Positions 33,406-44,254 of a DNA stretch of 64,000 nucleotides are shown here, piece after piece; within the stretch, counting starts at the first letter, position 1, and every line of letters starts with the position of its first letter. Position numbers and translations under genes: made by a program. Origin of the DNA: Agrocybe praecox (Eukaryota > Basidiomycota > Agaricomycetes > Agaricales > Agrocybaceae). A model generated the notes under the pieces. That model was not told where the DNA came from and did no database searches. It saw nothing but the letters and a program-made list of their open reading frames with translations. The stretch spans positions 1,984,001-2,048,000 of the forward strand of contig OZ024844.1 of the NCBI GenBank assembly GCA_964017145.1, read 5' to 3'.

Positions 33406-33805
33406 CTAGTATTTCAGAATGATATATAGGGCTAGAAAAGACGTTAGATAGGGCATAGAATATTATGTCAGAAGGAAGTTCGAAGGGACTTGCCATGGAT
33501 TATTCCTGGACTAGAAACAAGATCAATTAAGATTGACATTACAGTTGGGAGCAAGACGTACATGTAACCCAAAATCGTTAGGAGGATGTTAATGAACTGC
33601 ATGCATGAAAAAAAATCAGCCACAAGATGAAAGACAGCTGACTATATTGCACTGACGAAATCGGCGCCGCAGCCCCTCTCTAGGAAAACACCAAGAGGTG
33701 GAATAAAAATGGCGAGGAGGATCTAGTTGAGTCGAGTTAGACCAGAAGAAGGAAAGTAGGGCTGTGGGAACTTACTTTACAGATATCTGAAGAGGTGAAA
33801 GGCAT
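33406..33805 (-). CDS. PMP3: plasma membrane proteolipid 3 (UPF0057)
   Basis: Tiny two-helix protein of 57 residues that affects membrane potential and salt tolerance in yeast. The sequence reads MPFTSSDICK, then I-L-L-A-I-F-I-P-P-L-G-V-F-L-E-R-G-C, then A-D-F-F-I-N-I-L-L-T-I-L-G-Y, then I-P-G-I-I-H. It is split into five exons. The last intron (33432-33493) starts with GC (gcaagt) instead of GT and ends ttttctag. Splicing it restores the family end A-L-Y-I-I-L-K-Y and TAG at 33406-33408. Reading through instead gives H-G-K-S-L-R-T-S-F and a stop, which destroys the conserved end. Convergent with GCD6, 157 bases away. Too short and fragmented to show as one open frame. Confidence 0.9.
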
Positions 33806-34079
33806 GGCGGTGGTATGTGGGGGAGAAATCAGGAGCGACAGGAATGCACGGCGCCTTATATAGCCTATTTCATGGCAGTGACGTCACGCCACTGACATTC
33901 AATAATGACCGCTAGACTCGTCATTGATGTTTGGATCCGAGATATGTACAGGTGTTATCCACACGGATTCCCGTATTACTTGCATGGTATGTCATAATAG
34001 TGCTATTTAGAAACGGCTTGCTATCTTTTAGTAGCTGGCTGCATTTGTCGGGCCCGCAATAGCCACATTACATATGAAA

Positions 34080-36161
34080 TTATATATCTTTAGATGCTAA
34101 AGCCTCGAACGCCTTCTCCAGGACCTCCGCAGCAATTTCGCAATCCTTTAACGTATTATAAAGTGGTGCAGGTGCCAACCGTATTACATCTGGCTGTCGT
34201 TCGTCTCCAATGACCCCATTCTCAGTCAAGTAATCAAAAATCAACTGCATCGTTCCTGATCCAACAGGTAAGAACAACAACGACAACTGTGCACCGCGCG
34301 CAGAGGGATCTTCAGGCGTGATGATCGTGAATGACCGCTTCCGGTCAGCTCCTGAGTTGTCGCCTTTCGCAGCACGAACGACCATTGCACTTGTGTGCGG
34401 AACAAAGTACTTTGATTTCTTGAAAAGCTTTTCAAGCGCCGCAGTGAGCTGCAACGATCGCCCTCTTAAAGGTCCCATCATGCCTGCCGCTTTAAACACC
34501 TGTAAAGAACCCAGGAGTGCGGCCACTGTCAAGGCAGAAGGGTTCGATTGCTGGAATCCTTGAGCACCTTTGATCGGTTGGAAAGTCGGAGGCATTTCGA
34601 ACCGAGTAGTTAGTTCGTGCCCCCACCAGCCTGCAAATCTAAGTAGTAAAATGATAATAATATTAGTAGTGATTATTATCATTATCCAGACTAAAAGAAT
34701 GTCTTAAGACGTGCACTCACTTGGGACGTTCCGTTTCGTGCCATTTGTCATGGATAAATAGACCACCTATGCCTCCAGGCCCGGAATTGACGTATTTGTA
34801 GGTGCAGAACACCGCAAAGTCCACGTTCCAGTCGTGTAAATACAGAGGCACGTTTCCTATAGCGTGTGCAAGATCCCAACCACAGATACATCCCTAAAAT
34901 CAAAATCCCCAAGGAGAACAGAAAAAGAAGGATCAGCATGCCGAAATACAGAGGGGAAAAAAAGAAGAATAAGAATTCGATTTCGTGATTTATCGATGAA
35001 GGCAGGTCTGGATGCACAATGAGGATGAAATCACCTTATCTTTCGCTTTCTTCGTTATGTTTTCCATTGGAAACCATTGGCCAGTGTAATATTGTACCCC
35101 ACTGAATAAAACGAGGGCGATAGACTCCCCTTCTTTCTCTATAACTGCGAGGATATCTTCTTCTCTAAGGGTAAACTCTCCTTCCCGAGGGGATAGTTCC
35201 AGAATAGTCGTCTTGGGGTCGAGGCCGTGTGCAATGGCTTGTGATTGAAAAGCATACTGTAAAATGAAAAGGAAACGAAGGGAATATAATCAGCGAGTGA
35301 AAAAAAGAAATTCGTAAAAGAAAAATATAAATTCACACCTGATCCGAGGGAAAGGCATGCGCTTCGCATAGGATCTTATATCTTGTAGAGGTGGGCTTGT
35401 AGAAGGAATCCATCATGAGGTGTAGATTGTTGGTCAACGTGCCCATGCAGGCAACTTCGATTTCATTTACCCCTGTGAAGAGAGTCAAAAAATGAGCAAA
35501 GGTAAACGCAAGCCCGGGACTTGGCAAAAACAAATTTGATAGACCCGGGAAGATATAGCCTTGGGGAATATCCAGAAGCTCTTCGAGGGGTGTGTGATTT
35601 CATACCTAGAAGCTCTGCGAGTAATATGTTTACTGGATCACAACATTTCGTCCATGGTTGACCCTTGGGGTGCGAGAAGTGACCCACAACAGCCCTGTGT
35701 TGTTGCAAAATGCGAATTGGAGATGAGGTTCATTTGGTTCATACCAGTTATACGCATTATTATAATTCGATATATAGACAAATAGTAAGACGTTTGGTTA
35801 GTTCCAGAAATACGGGGCTGGCGCGATATCCGGTCGGATATGATAAGTTTGTACATACCGTGAACCCCATACACCTAGTTCTTCTTGCACCAAAGCAGAC
35901 GCGGTCTTCGAAAGAAGGCCGAGAGAGTTCCCACATAGGTAAGTGGATTTACCTTCTAAACGGTAGAAAAGGTGAAATTAGCGGCGGACAAAGTAGAAGT
36001 AGAGCGATGCAGCAGGGTAAGCAATCTGTGTGAGATCCAAGAAGTATAGATAACTAAAAGTTCACATACCACCATCGCTTCTGGAGGTAGCACCTATTTC
36101 TTTGTTAGTTGGAAAGATAAAATCATTGCTTAATGGTGCGTATAGATCCTGGCTAGTCATG
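34080..36161 (-). CDS. BNA5: kynureninase
   Basis: PLP enzyme that cleaves 3-hydroxykynurenine to 3-hydroxyanthranilate and alanine on the way from tryptophan to NAD. It starts [14 protein letters not shown] and reads F-P-T-N-K-E-I-G. An intron of about 110 bases then joins S-D-G-E-G-K-S-T to [10 protein letters not shown]. Later blocks are [36 protein letters not shown] and the PLP lysine in [10 protein letters not shown] (about 34785-34812). The last blocks are F-A-G-W-W-G-H, Q-Q-S-N-P-S and [11 protein letters not shown]. About 455 residues, full length. It is head to head with kynurenine monooxygenase. Confidence 0.94.
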
Positions 36162-36427
36162 GTGGTAAGAGTAAAAAGGATACAGGTTAGTTGCAGGTTA
36201 GATCCGGAGGGATGATCAAAAGGGGAGATAAGATCTTATCTTATCTACGCGCGCCGTATGGAATCGTCATGGCCCAGATCAGTCTTCAAAATTATTCATC
36301 CGTCCCGCACCTGCGAGCTTGATAATACCATGTTTCGTTAAGCTGACTACTCACTGCTACCGCGGTCAGGCCATTTCCTATATATTCTATTCTATTTCAC
36401 CGTCTTATCGATAACGCTTCTCCCACC
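36162..36427. promoter_or_regulatory. shared kynurenine-gene promoter with GATA palindromes
   Basis: 266-bp divergent promoter between BNA5 (-) and BNA4 (+). 36227-36240 is a perfect 14-base palindrome made of two GATAAG/CTTATC half-sites, followed at once by a third half-site (TTATCT, 36241-36246). A second perfect palindrome, TTATCGATAA, lies at 36405-36414, just before the BNA4 ATG. HGATAR is the binding core of fungal GATA factors for nitrogen or iron control. Actual binding is inference. Confidence 0.55.
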
Positions 36428-38272
36428 ATGCGCCCGGTCCCAAACCCGTCCGACCCTGCAAGTCAGAGCAGAAAAGCAATCGTTGTCGGCGCGGGCCCCG
36501 TAGGCGCACTGACCGCTTTGGCGCTCGCAAAGCGTGGCTGGACTGTCGAGGTATATGAAGGAAGACCAGGTGAGAAGCTATGTGCCCAATTTTGCCTAAC
36601 CGAAATGAAGTGTCAATCTCTTTATCAGATATACGCTTGCCCTCGTCCAAAGCAAAAACACAGCAGCGGTCTATTAACCTCGCTATATCCCATCGTGGTA
36701 TAGCTGCACTAGAGGCCATCGAGCCTGCTACTGCTTCCCGATTTCTCGATAATGCTATCCCTATGCACGGCCGCATGATTCACAAAATGTCTGGCGCATT
36801 GGATAGTCAACTTTATGACAGGGACGGACAGGTGGGAAATCTATACGATTGGCCTAAAATGGTCGTTGACCGTGGCCCCAGTGTATCAATTCAATCGACA
36901 GGTCGCTTCTGAATGAAGGCCTACTGCAACAGGCGGCCTCTTCTGCCAACATTAGCTTATTCTTTAATCATAGAGTCACGGGGGTCGACTTTGAGGAAAG
37001 GACTATGACGATCCATGACTCGGTGTCCAACAGAGAGTTGAGTACGGCCTTTGATCTGTGTATCGGGGCGGACGGGAGTTATTCCATAATTCGACGACAG
37101 ATGATGCGAGTGGTGAGGTAAGTGTCAAGGCCATAGTCTGCTTGTCAAGTTGGTGATTTTTTTCCCATACACTCTCCCTGAATTGTTCCGTTAGAATGGA
37201 TTATCAGCAAGAGTACATCAGGGACGAATATGTCGAGTTGAAAATGCCGGCAGGCCGGGATGATGTTGGTCAACCGACCTTTTTACTTGATCCAAATCAC
37301 CTTCACATATGGCCTCGCCATTCCTTCATGTTAATAGCGCTCCCAAACAAGGTAAAGTCTCTGTTGATTTTATGCTTTTCATTAATATCCATCGCGTTAT
37401 AGGATAAAACATTTACATGCACTTTATTTGCACCGACCTCCGAACTTGATCGCCTCTGTAGCCCCGACAGTATACTCTCCTGGTTTAAATTATATTTCCC
37501 TGATGCCCTCCGACTTATTGGCGAGAAATCATTGCTGGAAGATTTCAAAAGAAACCCAAGGAGCCCCCTCATTTGTACCAAGGTAAATTGAAGGAATTGA
37601 GATATGATTGTAACCAACCCACACTCTGCTAGGCAAACCCATATCATTACAAGGATCGAGCCATTATCCTGGGCGATGCAGCACACTCCATGGTTCCGTT
37701 CTATGGACAAGGTCTCAACGCAGGCCTTGAGGACGTTCGTGTTCTTTCAACACTCCTCGATGAAGAAGGTGTATCGATCTCTGATTCCCGAAATGACTGT
37801 GATCGACATTTAGCCAATGCCCTACAACGCTACACAGAAACGCGACACGAGGATCTCATCGCCATATCGGATCTGGCTATGAATAACTAGTATGTTTTCT
37901 CTTGTTTTTCAACGGTTCAAGTTTGACCTTTTTGTTGCTAGTGTTGAAATGCGACATTCCGTGACCCAATTGAATTATTTATTCAGGAAGACATTTGACA
38001 ACCTTTTATACTCGTTGACTTCGCCACGGATGGTCTCTCTGGCGTCTCTTACGCCAATACTATCCAGTCTTCCCTATCCACCAGGTGAAGCTAAAGGTTG
38101 GCTTCCATTATATACGATGGTTACATTCCGGCCGGATATCAATTATGCTACTGTAAAGAAAAAGGCAGCACGCCAGAGCACCATTCTTACTGGGCTAAGT
38201 TGGATAGGAGTAACTGTCTGTGGGGTGGCGGGAGCGTGGCTATTATGGGCAGCAAGAGGTGTATTTGCGTAA
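36428..38272 (+). CDS. BNA4: kynurenine 3-monooxygenase
   Basis: FAD-dependent hydroxylase of the outer mitochondrial membrane that makes 3-hydroxykynurenine, the substrate of the neighbouring kynureninase. The FAD dinucleotide fold [10 protein letters not shown] lies at about 36481-36510. [11 protein letters not shown] follows an intron. [11 protein letters not shown] follows a 50-base intron with acceptor ccccag near 36880. The second FAD motif reads [20 protein letters not shown] (about 37667-37730). The C-terminus has a hydrophobic helix ([14 protein letters not shown]), matching the membrane anchor of the eukaryotic enzyme. About 500 residues, seven introns, complete. Confidence 0.94.
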
Positions 38273-38872
38273 ATATAATAGAAATGTGAATGAAATGAAC
38301 GTCAAACTTTGTTTTATCCCAAATCAGCGGATATGATTCTCGATCTATATCTTCCAAGGGTTTTGTGGACCAAGTAAACGAATATTATTGGCCAATCCAA
38401 CGGAGGGGGGGATTGATCTAGAAGGTCCCCAGAAGCTCGAGCCATGTTAATAATATTCCCATGCCCTTACAGTTGACTCGTCGATTCCGTTGCGTTGCAT
38501 GGTTGATTGCATCCGAAGTATGATCTCAAGCACGAGGCTCGCAGACTGCTGGTAAAGGAGAATCGATACGGCAATTAGACACACCTGCTCTAATTTGTTC
38601 GTATATACAACACCAATAAATAAGACGTGAAAAGCACCCCAAATATCTGTCCAATCGCAAAAGAAAAACCTCTTTTCCAGCACGAGTAGGGTTGATGATA
38701 GAAGTAGCTGTTGATAGAAAGGAAGAGGAATATTCGTGACGGTCATGAGTCTGCCTAAACTAAAAAAGAAATGCACAGCATAGGGTTCAAGATAAGAGCA
38801 CGGAACGATTAGAATGCGAAAGATGGGAGAGAGATATATCGTGGCGGAGGATATTGGAAACCGATGGGAGGA
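38273..38872. other. intergenic, convergent
   Basis: Lies between the 3' ends of BNA4 (+) and the AT-hook gene (-). It holds a G-run (gaggggggg) near 38403. No gene recognised. Confidence 0.4.
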
Positions 38873-39458
38873 TTAAGCGGTTGTCTTTTTTGGAGGCCGT
38901 CCCCGCTTCTTCTTTGTGCTTGCATCGCCAGAATCACTGGCGGCCGCAGCTTCCACAGGAGGAGCTGGAGCAGGTTTAGGGTTTTTAGGAGGTCGACCCC
39001 TTGGTCTTTTTGGGGTGGGCTCTTCCCCAGAATCCTCCTTCTTCTCCTGCAGAATCACCAGCACAAGATCAGCTTTGGCAAAATAAAATAAAATAATAAA
39101 TCCAACACAAACCTTCGGTGGACGGCCACGCTTTCGTTGGAGAGTTGGGGTCGTTGGGCTCTCAGGTGCAGAAGAAGAAGCGCCTGACTTCTTGTTCTTA
39201 CTGCCTTTTGGACGACCGCGACCGCGTTTAGTAACAGCGTTGGATGTGCCTAGATAAAAAATAATTTCGCATAGTTAGCATCTGAGAGGGACGATCGCAA
39301 GATAGCAAGGAGGACTATATGTTGGTTGACGGAGAAACGACGGATGGAGAACGGGGCTCACCTGGCTCAGCTTCTTCTGCGGTGTTATTGTTGTCCGCCA
39401 ACTCGTCGACGGACTTGTCTGCTGGCTCGTCGTGATGTTCGTTCGGGGACGTTGACAT
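38873..39458 (-). CDS. AT-hook (HMGA-like) DNA-binding protein
   Basis: About 135 residues, three exons. The N-terminus is acidic (MSTSPNEHHDEPADK). Four AT-hook cores follow: K-R-G-R-G-R-P-K-G, R-K-R-G-R-P-P-K, R-P-R-G-R-P-P-K and K-K-R-G-R-P-P-K at the very C-terminus. They are separated by Ser/Pro/Ala-rich linkers with S-P and T-P sites that could be phosphorylated. The protein has no other domain, so it fits an HMGA-type architectural factor that binds the minor groove of AT-rich DNA in the nucleus. The specific role is unknown. Intron 1 follows E-P-G and intron 2 precedes E-K-K-E-D. The ATG is at 39456-39458, divergent from YOS9. Confidence 0.85.
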
Positions 39459-39890
39459 TGGCGTCGGGAGGAAGCTGGGCAGTTGATACTTGTTGGGAAA
39501 GAAAGGAAGGTGGGGGAAGTAGAGAGCCGGCTTTAATGAACCATTTCTTGGCCGTATTTAGAACAGTTGTTGAACTGTATTGTTATTTCCCTCGCAATAT
39601 TTTATTATTATCGTTCAATCTTCCTGTTCTTTACCCCTGATTTTGGGGGGTTTGCACACTCACGTAAAAATCCTTTTAAATTCTTCCCCTTATTTTCCGC
39701 CCGGGTATTTCCTCTTTCTTGTTTTTCTAAGGAAATAAACGCGCAATCCGCCGATCAGAACGTTCTATCTACAACAAATCCGGCCCGTCCTTCCACACAG
39801 CCGCGGAGATCAATTTCATTCTGAGCTTCAATCTACACCCGGCACTACCGGCATCTGACACGACATCATCGTCGTCCAGTACCACCACCA
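39459..39890. promoter_or_regulatory. divergent promoter of AT-hook gene and YOS9
   Basis: 432-bp gap between two start codons. AT-rich at 39575-39620, pyrimidine-rich before the YOS9 ATG. No specific site that I can support. Confidence 0.35.
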
Positions 39891-41927
39891 ATGCGCGCCT
39901 CTTTTCTCGCTGCTCTCTCCTCCGTCTCCGCTGTCTCTGCCCGTCTCCTCCATTCTCTCCCAGAGGACACTTATGCTTTCCCCAAGTATCGCGTCGCCTT
40001 CTTGAACGGTCTTCCTCTTCTCAACCAGACTGCCGAGAGCTGGCTTGCAGAAGGTCTCCGCGGCGGCGAACAGCAGTTTCTAGATCAACCATGGAAGAAT
40101 GGCGACTGGGACACTCCTCCGCATCTTAAAGAAATCGGTTCGGGAGCTCAGGAAGAATCTGTACGAACCTTCGCGACTCTTCAGCGCTTTCCCAACTCTA
40201 AAAAAGCATCTAATAGTCTCCCCCTTTATCCGTTAATTACACCCTCGAGCACATGAAGATGGGCCTGCGGGACTCTTACCTTTGTTTAATCCCAAAACCT
40301 CTCGAGAATATTCCTTCCATTATCGACGACGTGTCCGATGCCGATGTGACCCCTGCAAAGAGCTGGTCTCTCCTCCAGCCTCTTACCGGCACATGTCTTT
40401 ACGTGTGTTCTTGAACTGCTTCGGAGTCTCGTTCCATTCTAACCTTGATACTTTATTTGAATTCAAGCATCATCAAGGATGGTTCACCTACTCGTACTGC
40501 CACAACGACGAAATCCGACAATTCAGAGAGTTGCCACCTTCCCAAACACGATTTCCAGGTAATTATATACCCCAACTATTTTCGCTATCCTTCCGAATTG
40601 TATTTTAGGTCTCTGACCATATAACGCCGCTTTTCTTCTCTCACCCCTTTATCTTTTTAATCATTTCTCGCCCTGGATTCTCCCTGATTTACTTTTTTAA
40701 TCCGCGATGTCATGTATTTCCACATTATTTTCCCATTTCGAAGCAAGGGCGGAGCCTTGGCGGGGTCTTCTCCACAAGTCACCCATGCGCAGCATTTGCG
40801 GATATTCCCTAGGCCGTACTTATTGCTTTTTAACTGATTGTTTTATCGTATCTTCTAGGTACATATAAACCAGAAGAAGACCCGACAGTGAGTCTCTTTT
40901 AGTCTTGGACTCGCGCTGTTCCTGACATTAGACAGTGGGATTCATACACACTTGGTCGTGCTCCTCAAAATCCAGAACCCGGGGCTGACCTGACAGTCGC
41001 TGAGCAGAATGACCAAGCGGCCAATCTCGAGCTTGCCCGAAATGCTGGTTCTCGCTATCTTGTTCAAAGATGGGGCGACGGCACTATTTGCGACAAGACC
41101 TTAACAAGCCGAGAAGTAGAAGTACAGGTTAGTACCTCTATTTCTCTCATGTTTATTGCTTTTTGCGCACCAAATGTTAATCAATGGAACCACCTGATTC
41201 ATTTATTGCGTCGACGCTTGTCTTCGATTATTCCCTTTCGTTCCTTTTTTTCCCTTCGAACCGTCACTTACCGTGTGCTTTGCCCGCCCTGTGCTAAACA
41301 TAGTTCCACTGCTCGATGGAAATGACGGACCATATATTATTTGTGAAGGAAACAAAGACGTGTTCGTATGTGGTGGTTATACACACACCTCGATTATGCG
41401 GAGAACCAGGATTCATGTCCCGCCGTGATGCGGGAGGGGAAGCTGAAATTCGGTGCCGTGAGGTAGTCGATTCCCTGCCGGAAACCCAGATTGACCTGCC
41501 GACGGCCGACCATCCGCTCAAGGTTCCGGCGCGCAAAACTATCTTACCCACTCCCGTGGCAGCACCCAAAGGAGGCAAAGACGACGCTAATTTCGCGGAA
41601 AGGGAAAAGATTTTCAATGATATCGTACGCAAAACACTAGAAGCCCTTGTCAACGAAGGCGGTGTGAACGCCAAGGTAGCACCTGACAGCACGTACGTGA
41701 TTGAACTTGCGGACGAACTGGAGGACGAGGCCATGGAAATGGACAGTGATAGACTGGTCGACGCACTACGCGCTGCTGGCTATAATGTTCAAGCGGAGGT
41801 AATTTCGCCCGATGGAAGGCGGAAAGGTAAACCACAATCTTCATCTTCCACAAACGAGAACGCATCCGATAAGAAAAAGAAAACTACCACGGGGAAGAAA
41901 TTTGACCCACGTCGAGACGAGTTATAG
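39891..41927 (+). CDS. YOS9: OS-9/Yos9 ER lectin of ER-associated degradation
   Basis: Lectin that reads trimmed mannose glycans on misfolded proteins in the ER lumen and delivers them to the Hrd1 ligase (family knowledge). The signal peptide is MRASFLAALSSVSAVSA. The mannose-6-phosphate-receptor-homology domain has T-G-T-C-L-Y, G-W-F-T-Y-S-Y-C, I-R-Q-F-R-E, R-W-G-D-G-T-I-C, S-R-E-V-E-V-Q-F-H-C and the end E-T-K-T-C-S-Y-V-V-V. The Gln, Arg, Glu and Tyr used for sugar binding are therefore present. The C-terminus is D-P-R-R-D-E-L, an RDEL-type ER retrieval signal. Introns inside the lectin domain are long for this genome (about 40560-40858 and 41129-41303). Intron 1 is 40161-40216. The last exon starts near 41304. 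Confidence 0.9.
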
Positions 41928-44254
41928 ACACCTACCCACAGTCGAGATATATTGTATGTTTTGTTGTATTTTTATTGGAATGTTCTAAACTACTTTATAT
42001 TTCACAATTGTCTTGCGTGAGGCGACAAATGGTCAAGAAGAACCAGATCTTATGCGAATCTCGGGATCGTCAGGCCATGGTTCTAATGGGACAAAAAGCG
42101 AGTAACCTTCGACGGCGTGTGGGCATGGGCTGGTAATTGTCGCTGTGAATAGAACAAAGTTAAAGAGACAGCAGCCAGATTTCAAGTAAGTGTTGTTATT
42201 TTTACAAGCTCACTCTTACGTCCGGCCGACCAAACGGAAAAGGGACAACAATGTTGAATGCAAATCCAAAATGCGGGGAAGCGTAAGTGAGAATTCACGA
42301 TGATAAAGAGGCTTTTAGAGTGTAAAGGATTGGCGGAAAAGTTTGGACGAAAATAAACCTATCAAGGGTTATAGGGGCGAAGCACTGGCAGCGTGCATAT
42401 ATAGCAGCAGAAGAATAGAATCCGACGTGTGAATGGAGGAGACGTACAAAAGAAATTGCATCATTGTTCGGGCAACAAAGGGGAACTTGAAGACGATGCT
42501 CTACTTTCATCAGAAATACGGGATAATACATACGCGTGTGTTTCGCGAATAGCCTTTAGTCGCTCGGGATTTCCAAGGACAAACTAATGCAACCCCACCC
42601 CGTTTTTGTTTGAATTGTTCAAGTTTAGCGTGCTTTTTGCAAGTACATACGATATGATATATGATTTATGATATATGTATAACTTATACATCAACGGACG
42701 TCATGAATTTTTTTTTTACAACAAGTTCAACATTGCATTTTTTCCCAAGCCCCATACCCCGGGGATTCGAAATTTGATGCATGTAATATGCATGTATACT
42801 TTACATTATATTAAATAAATGCAATACTTGAATAATTACGACATAACGACTGTATGCAAGTATGTATGTATGAAACTAAAGTACTCCCCGTTAGACAGCG
42901 ACTAAAGTAAGCGCGCGAAGGGCTGGGCCGGCAAAATAAAAATCAATTAAAAGATGTAGCGGTAACATAATGAATTTAGATATACACACGGCATACAACG
43001 GTTATGCTAATGCATGGTACTTGACGCCTCAAGCGGCGGCGGAGAAATCATTATTTATGAAACTGTTACCATCGGTGTATGTAGTTATAGTACGGCCCAT
43101 GTGTGTATTTATGTGCTACTTAGTGCCCATGTCCAACTGTTGATCTAAGTCAGTACCTCACGTCGCATACTACGAGCGCCCGTTACTAGGTAAACATTCA
43201 TTAAAACACATGTGGTGTGTGGTGATGCATTGATGTGGTACATACATAGTATTTACGCGTGCGACCGATGATGGTTATACTGAATAAGAGAAGAGAAGAG
43301 AGAAAGTTCCATGAAAAGAAGGGGGTCTTGCTCCAGTTATTGAATGTCATTTGATTTATATATTTTATACAGGATCTCATTTGATAATAAAAAAGGGCGG
43401 GGAAGAAAGAAAATAATAATTGAAGTAAACGAAAAAAAAGAAGAGGGAAGGCGGCGGAGAGGTGCGCATGAAGGTGGCGAAAGGTGGTCGGTGAGATAGA
43501 TACTCAAAACAATAGCACGAATAACATGTATGTATGTATGGGTAGAAGAAGGAATACGAATAAGAAAGGTAGGTAAGTAACAAAAAAGAATTTTATATAT
43601 AGAATAGGACTTGGAAAGGGAAAAAAGAAAATCTCTAAAAAAGAAAGCAAATATACGAAAAAAAGAAGTCTTATAAGCGCATGGAAAACAGAAACCGAGA
43701 GAGAGAAAACGGCTGATGAATTAGACATGCATGACGGGTGGTGCGTAATAACTTTGGGGGAATCTGTATGCCTGATATGTCCGTGGTTTTCATGTCTGCA
43801 GCTGGAAGAGGGAGAGAGGAAGGAGGGGGAGGGGAGGGAACAATAGATAATAGATATGCAGGCGTATATATATGGTTGATGCGAAGTTTAGGTAGGGTGA
43901 TGGATGGGATGGGCACGGGAGCAGCAGAAGCGAATGAATCAATAAAATGAATGGAATGTCAATCGTGAAAAATGCAATATGTTATTGTTCCAGAGAGAGG
44001 GGACGAAATGGGCGTGAACAGGACCGATGAAGCAGCAGCAGCAGCATAGTAGTGGAAGTTTATTGTAGGGTGGCATAACGTCGTCCAGGATGTCATAAAA
44101 GCGTTGGCGAAGAAGAGGGAAAAATGGAACAGAATAGATAGATGGACGCATGGCGCAGTATCAAAAAAATAACAACAACAACGGTTGAACGGATGAATGG
44201 ATGCGAAATGATAACAGCGCAGTGAGTAGTAGATAGTGTGATACGAATAGTCCT
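41928..44254. other. 2.3-kb gene-free convergent region
   Basis: Lies between the 3' ends of YOS9 (+) and the HAL4-type kinase (-). AT-rich and repetitive at 42645-42680 (atatgat units) and 42775-42800 (gcatgtaatatgcatgta). Purine-rich on the + strand at 43290-43480 and 43600-43720, and at 43800-43840 (gagggagagaggaagga). Short open frames here are low-complexity. I recognise no protein, tRNA or transposon. Confidence 0.5.
43290..43720. repeat. strand-asymmetric purine-rich tracts
   Basis: Runs of A/G on the + strand (gaagagaagagagaaag, ggcggggaagaaagaaaa and similar) spread over about 400 bases. They are low-complexity and not coding. They could be part of the long 3' untranslated region of the kinase gene, where they would be C/U-rich in the RNA. 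Confidence 0.5.

Noticed and set aside
33432..33493. PMP3 read-through model without the last intron
   Set aside because: It ends H-G-K-S-L-R-T-S-F and loses the conserved C-terminus, which the GC-AG intron restores exactly.
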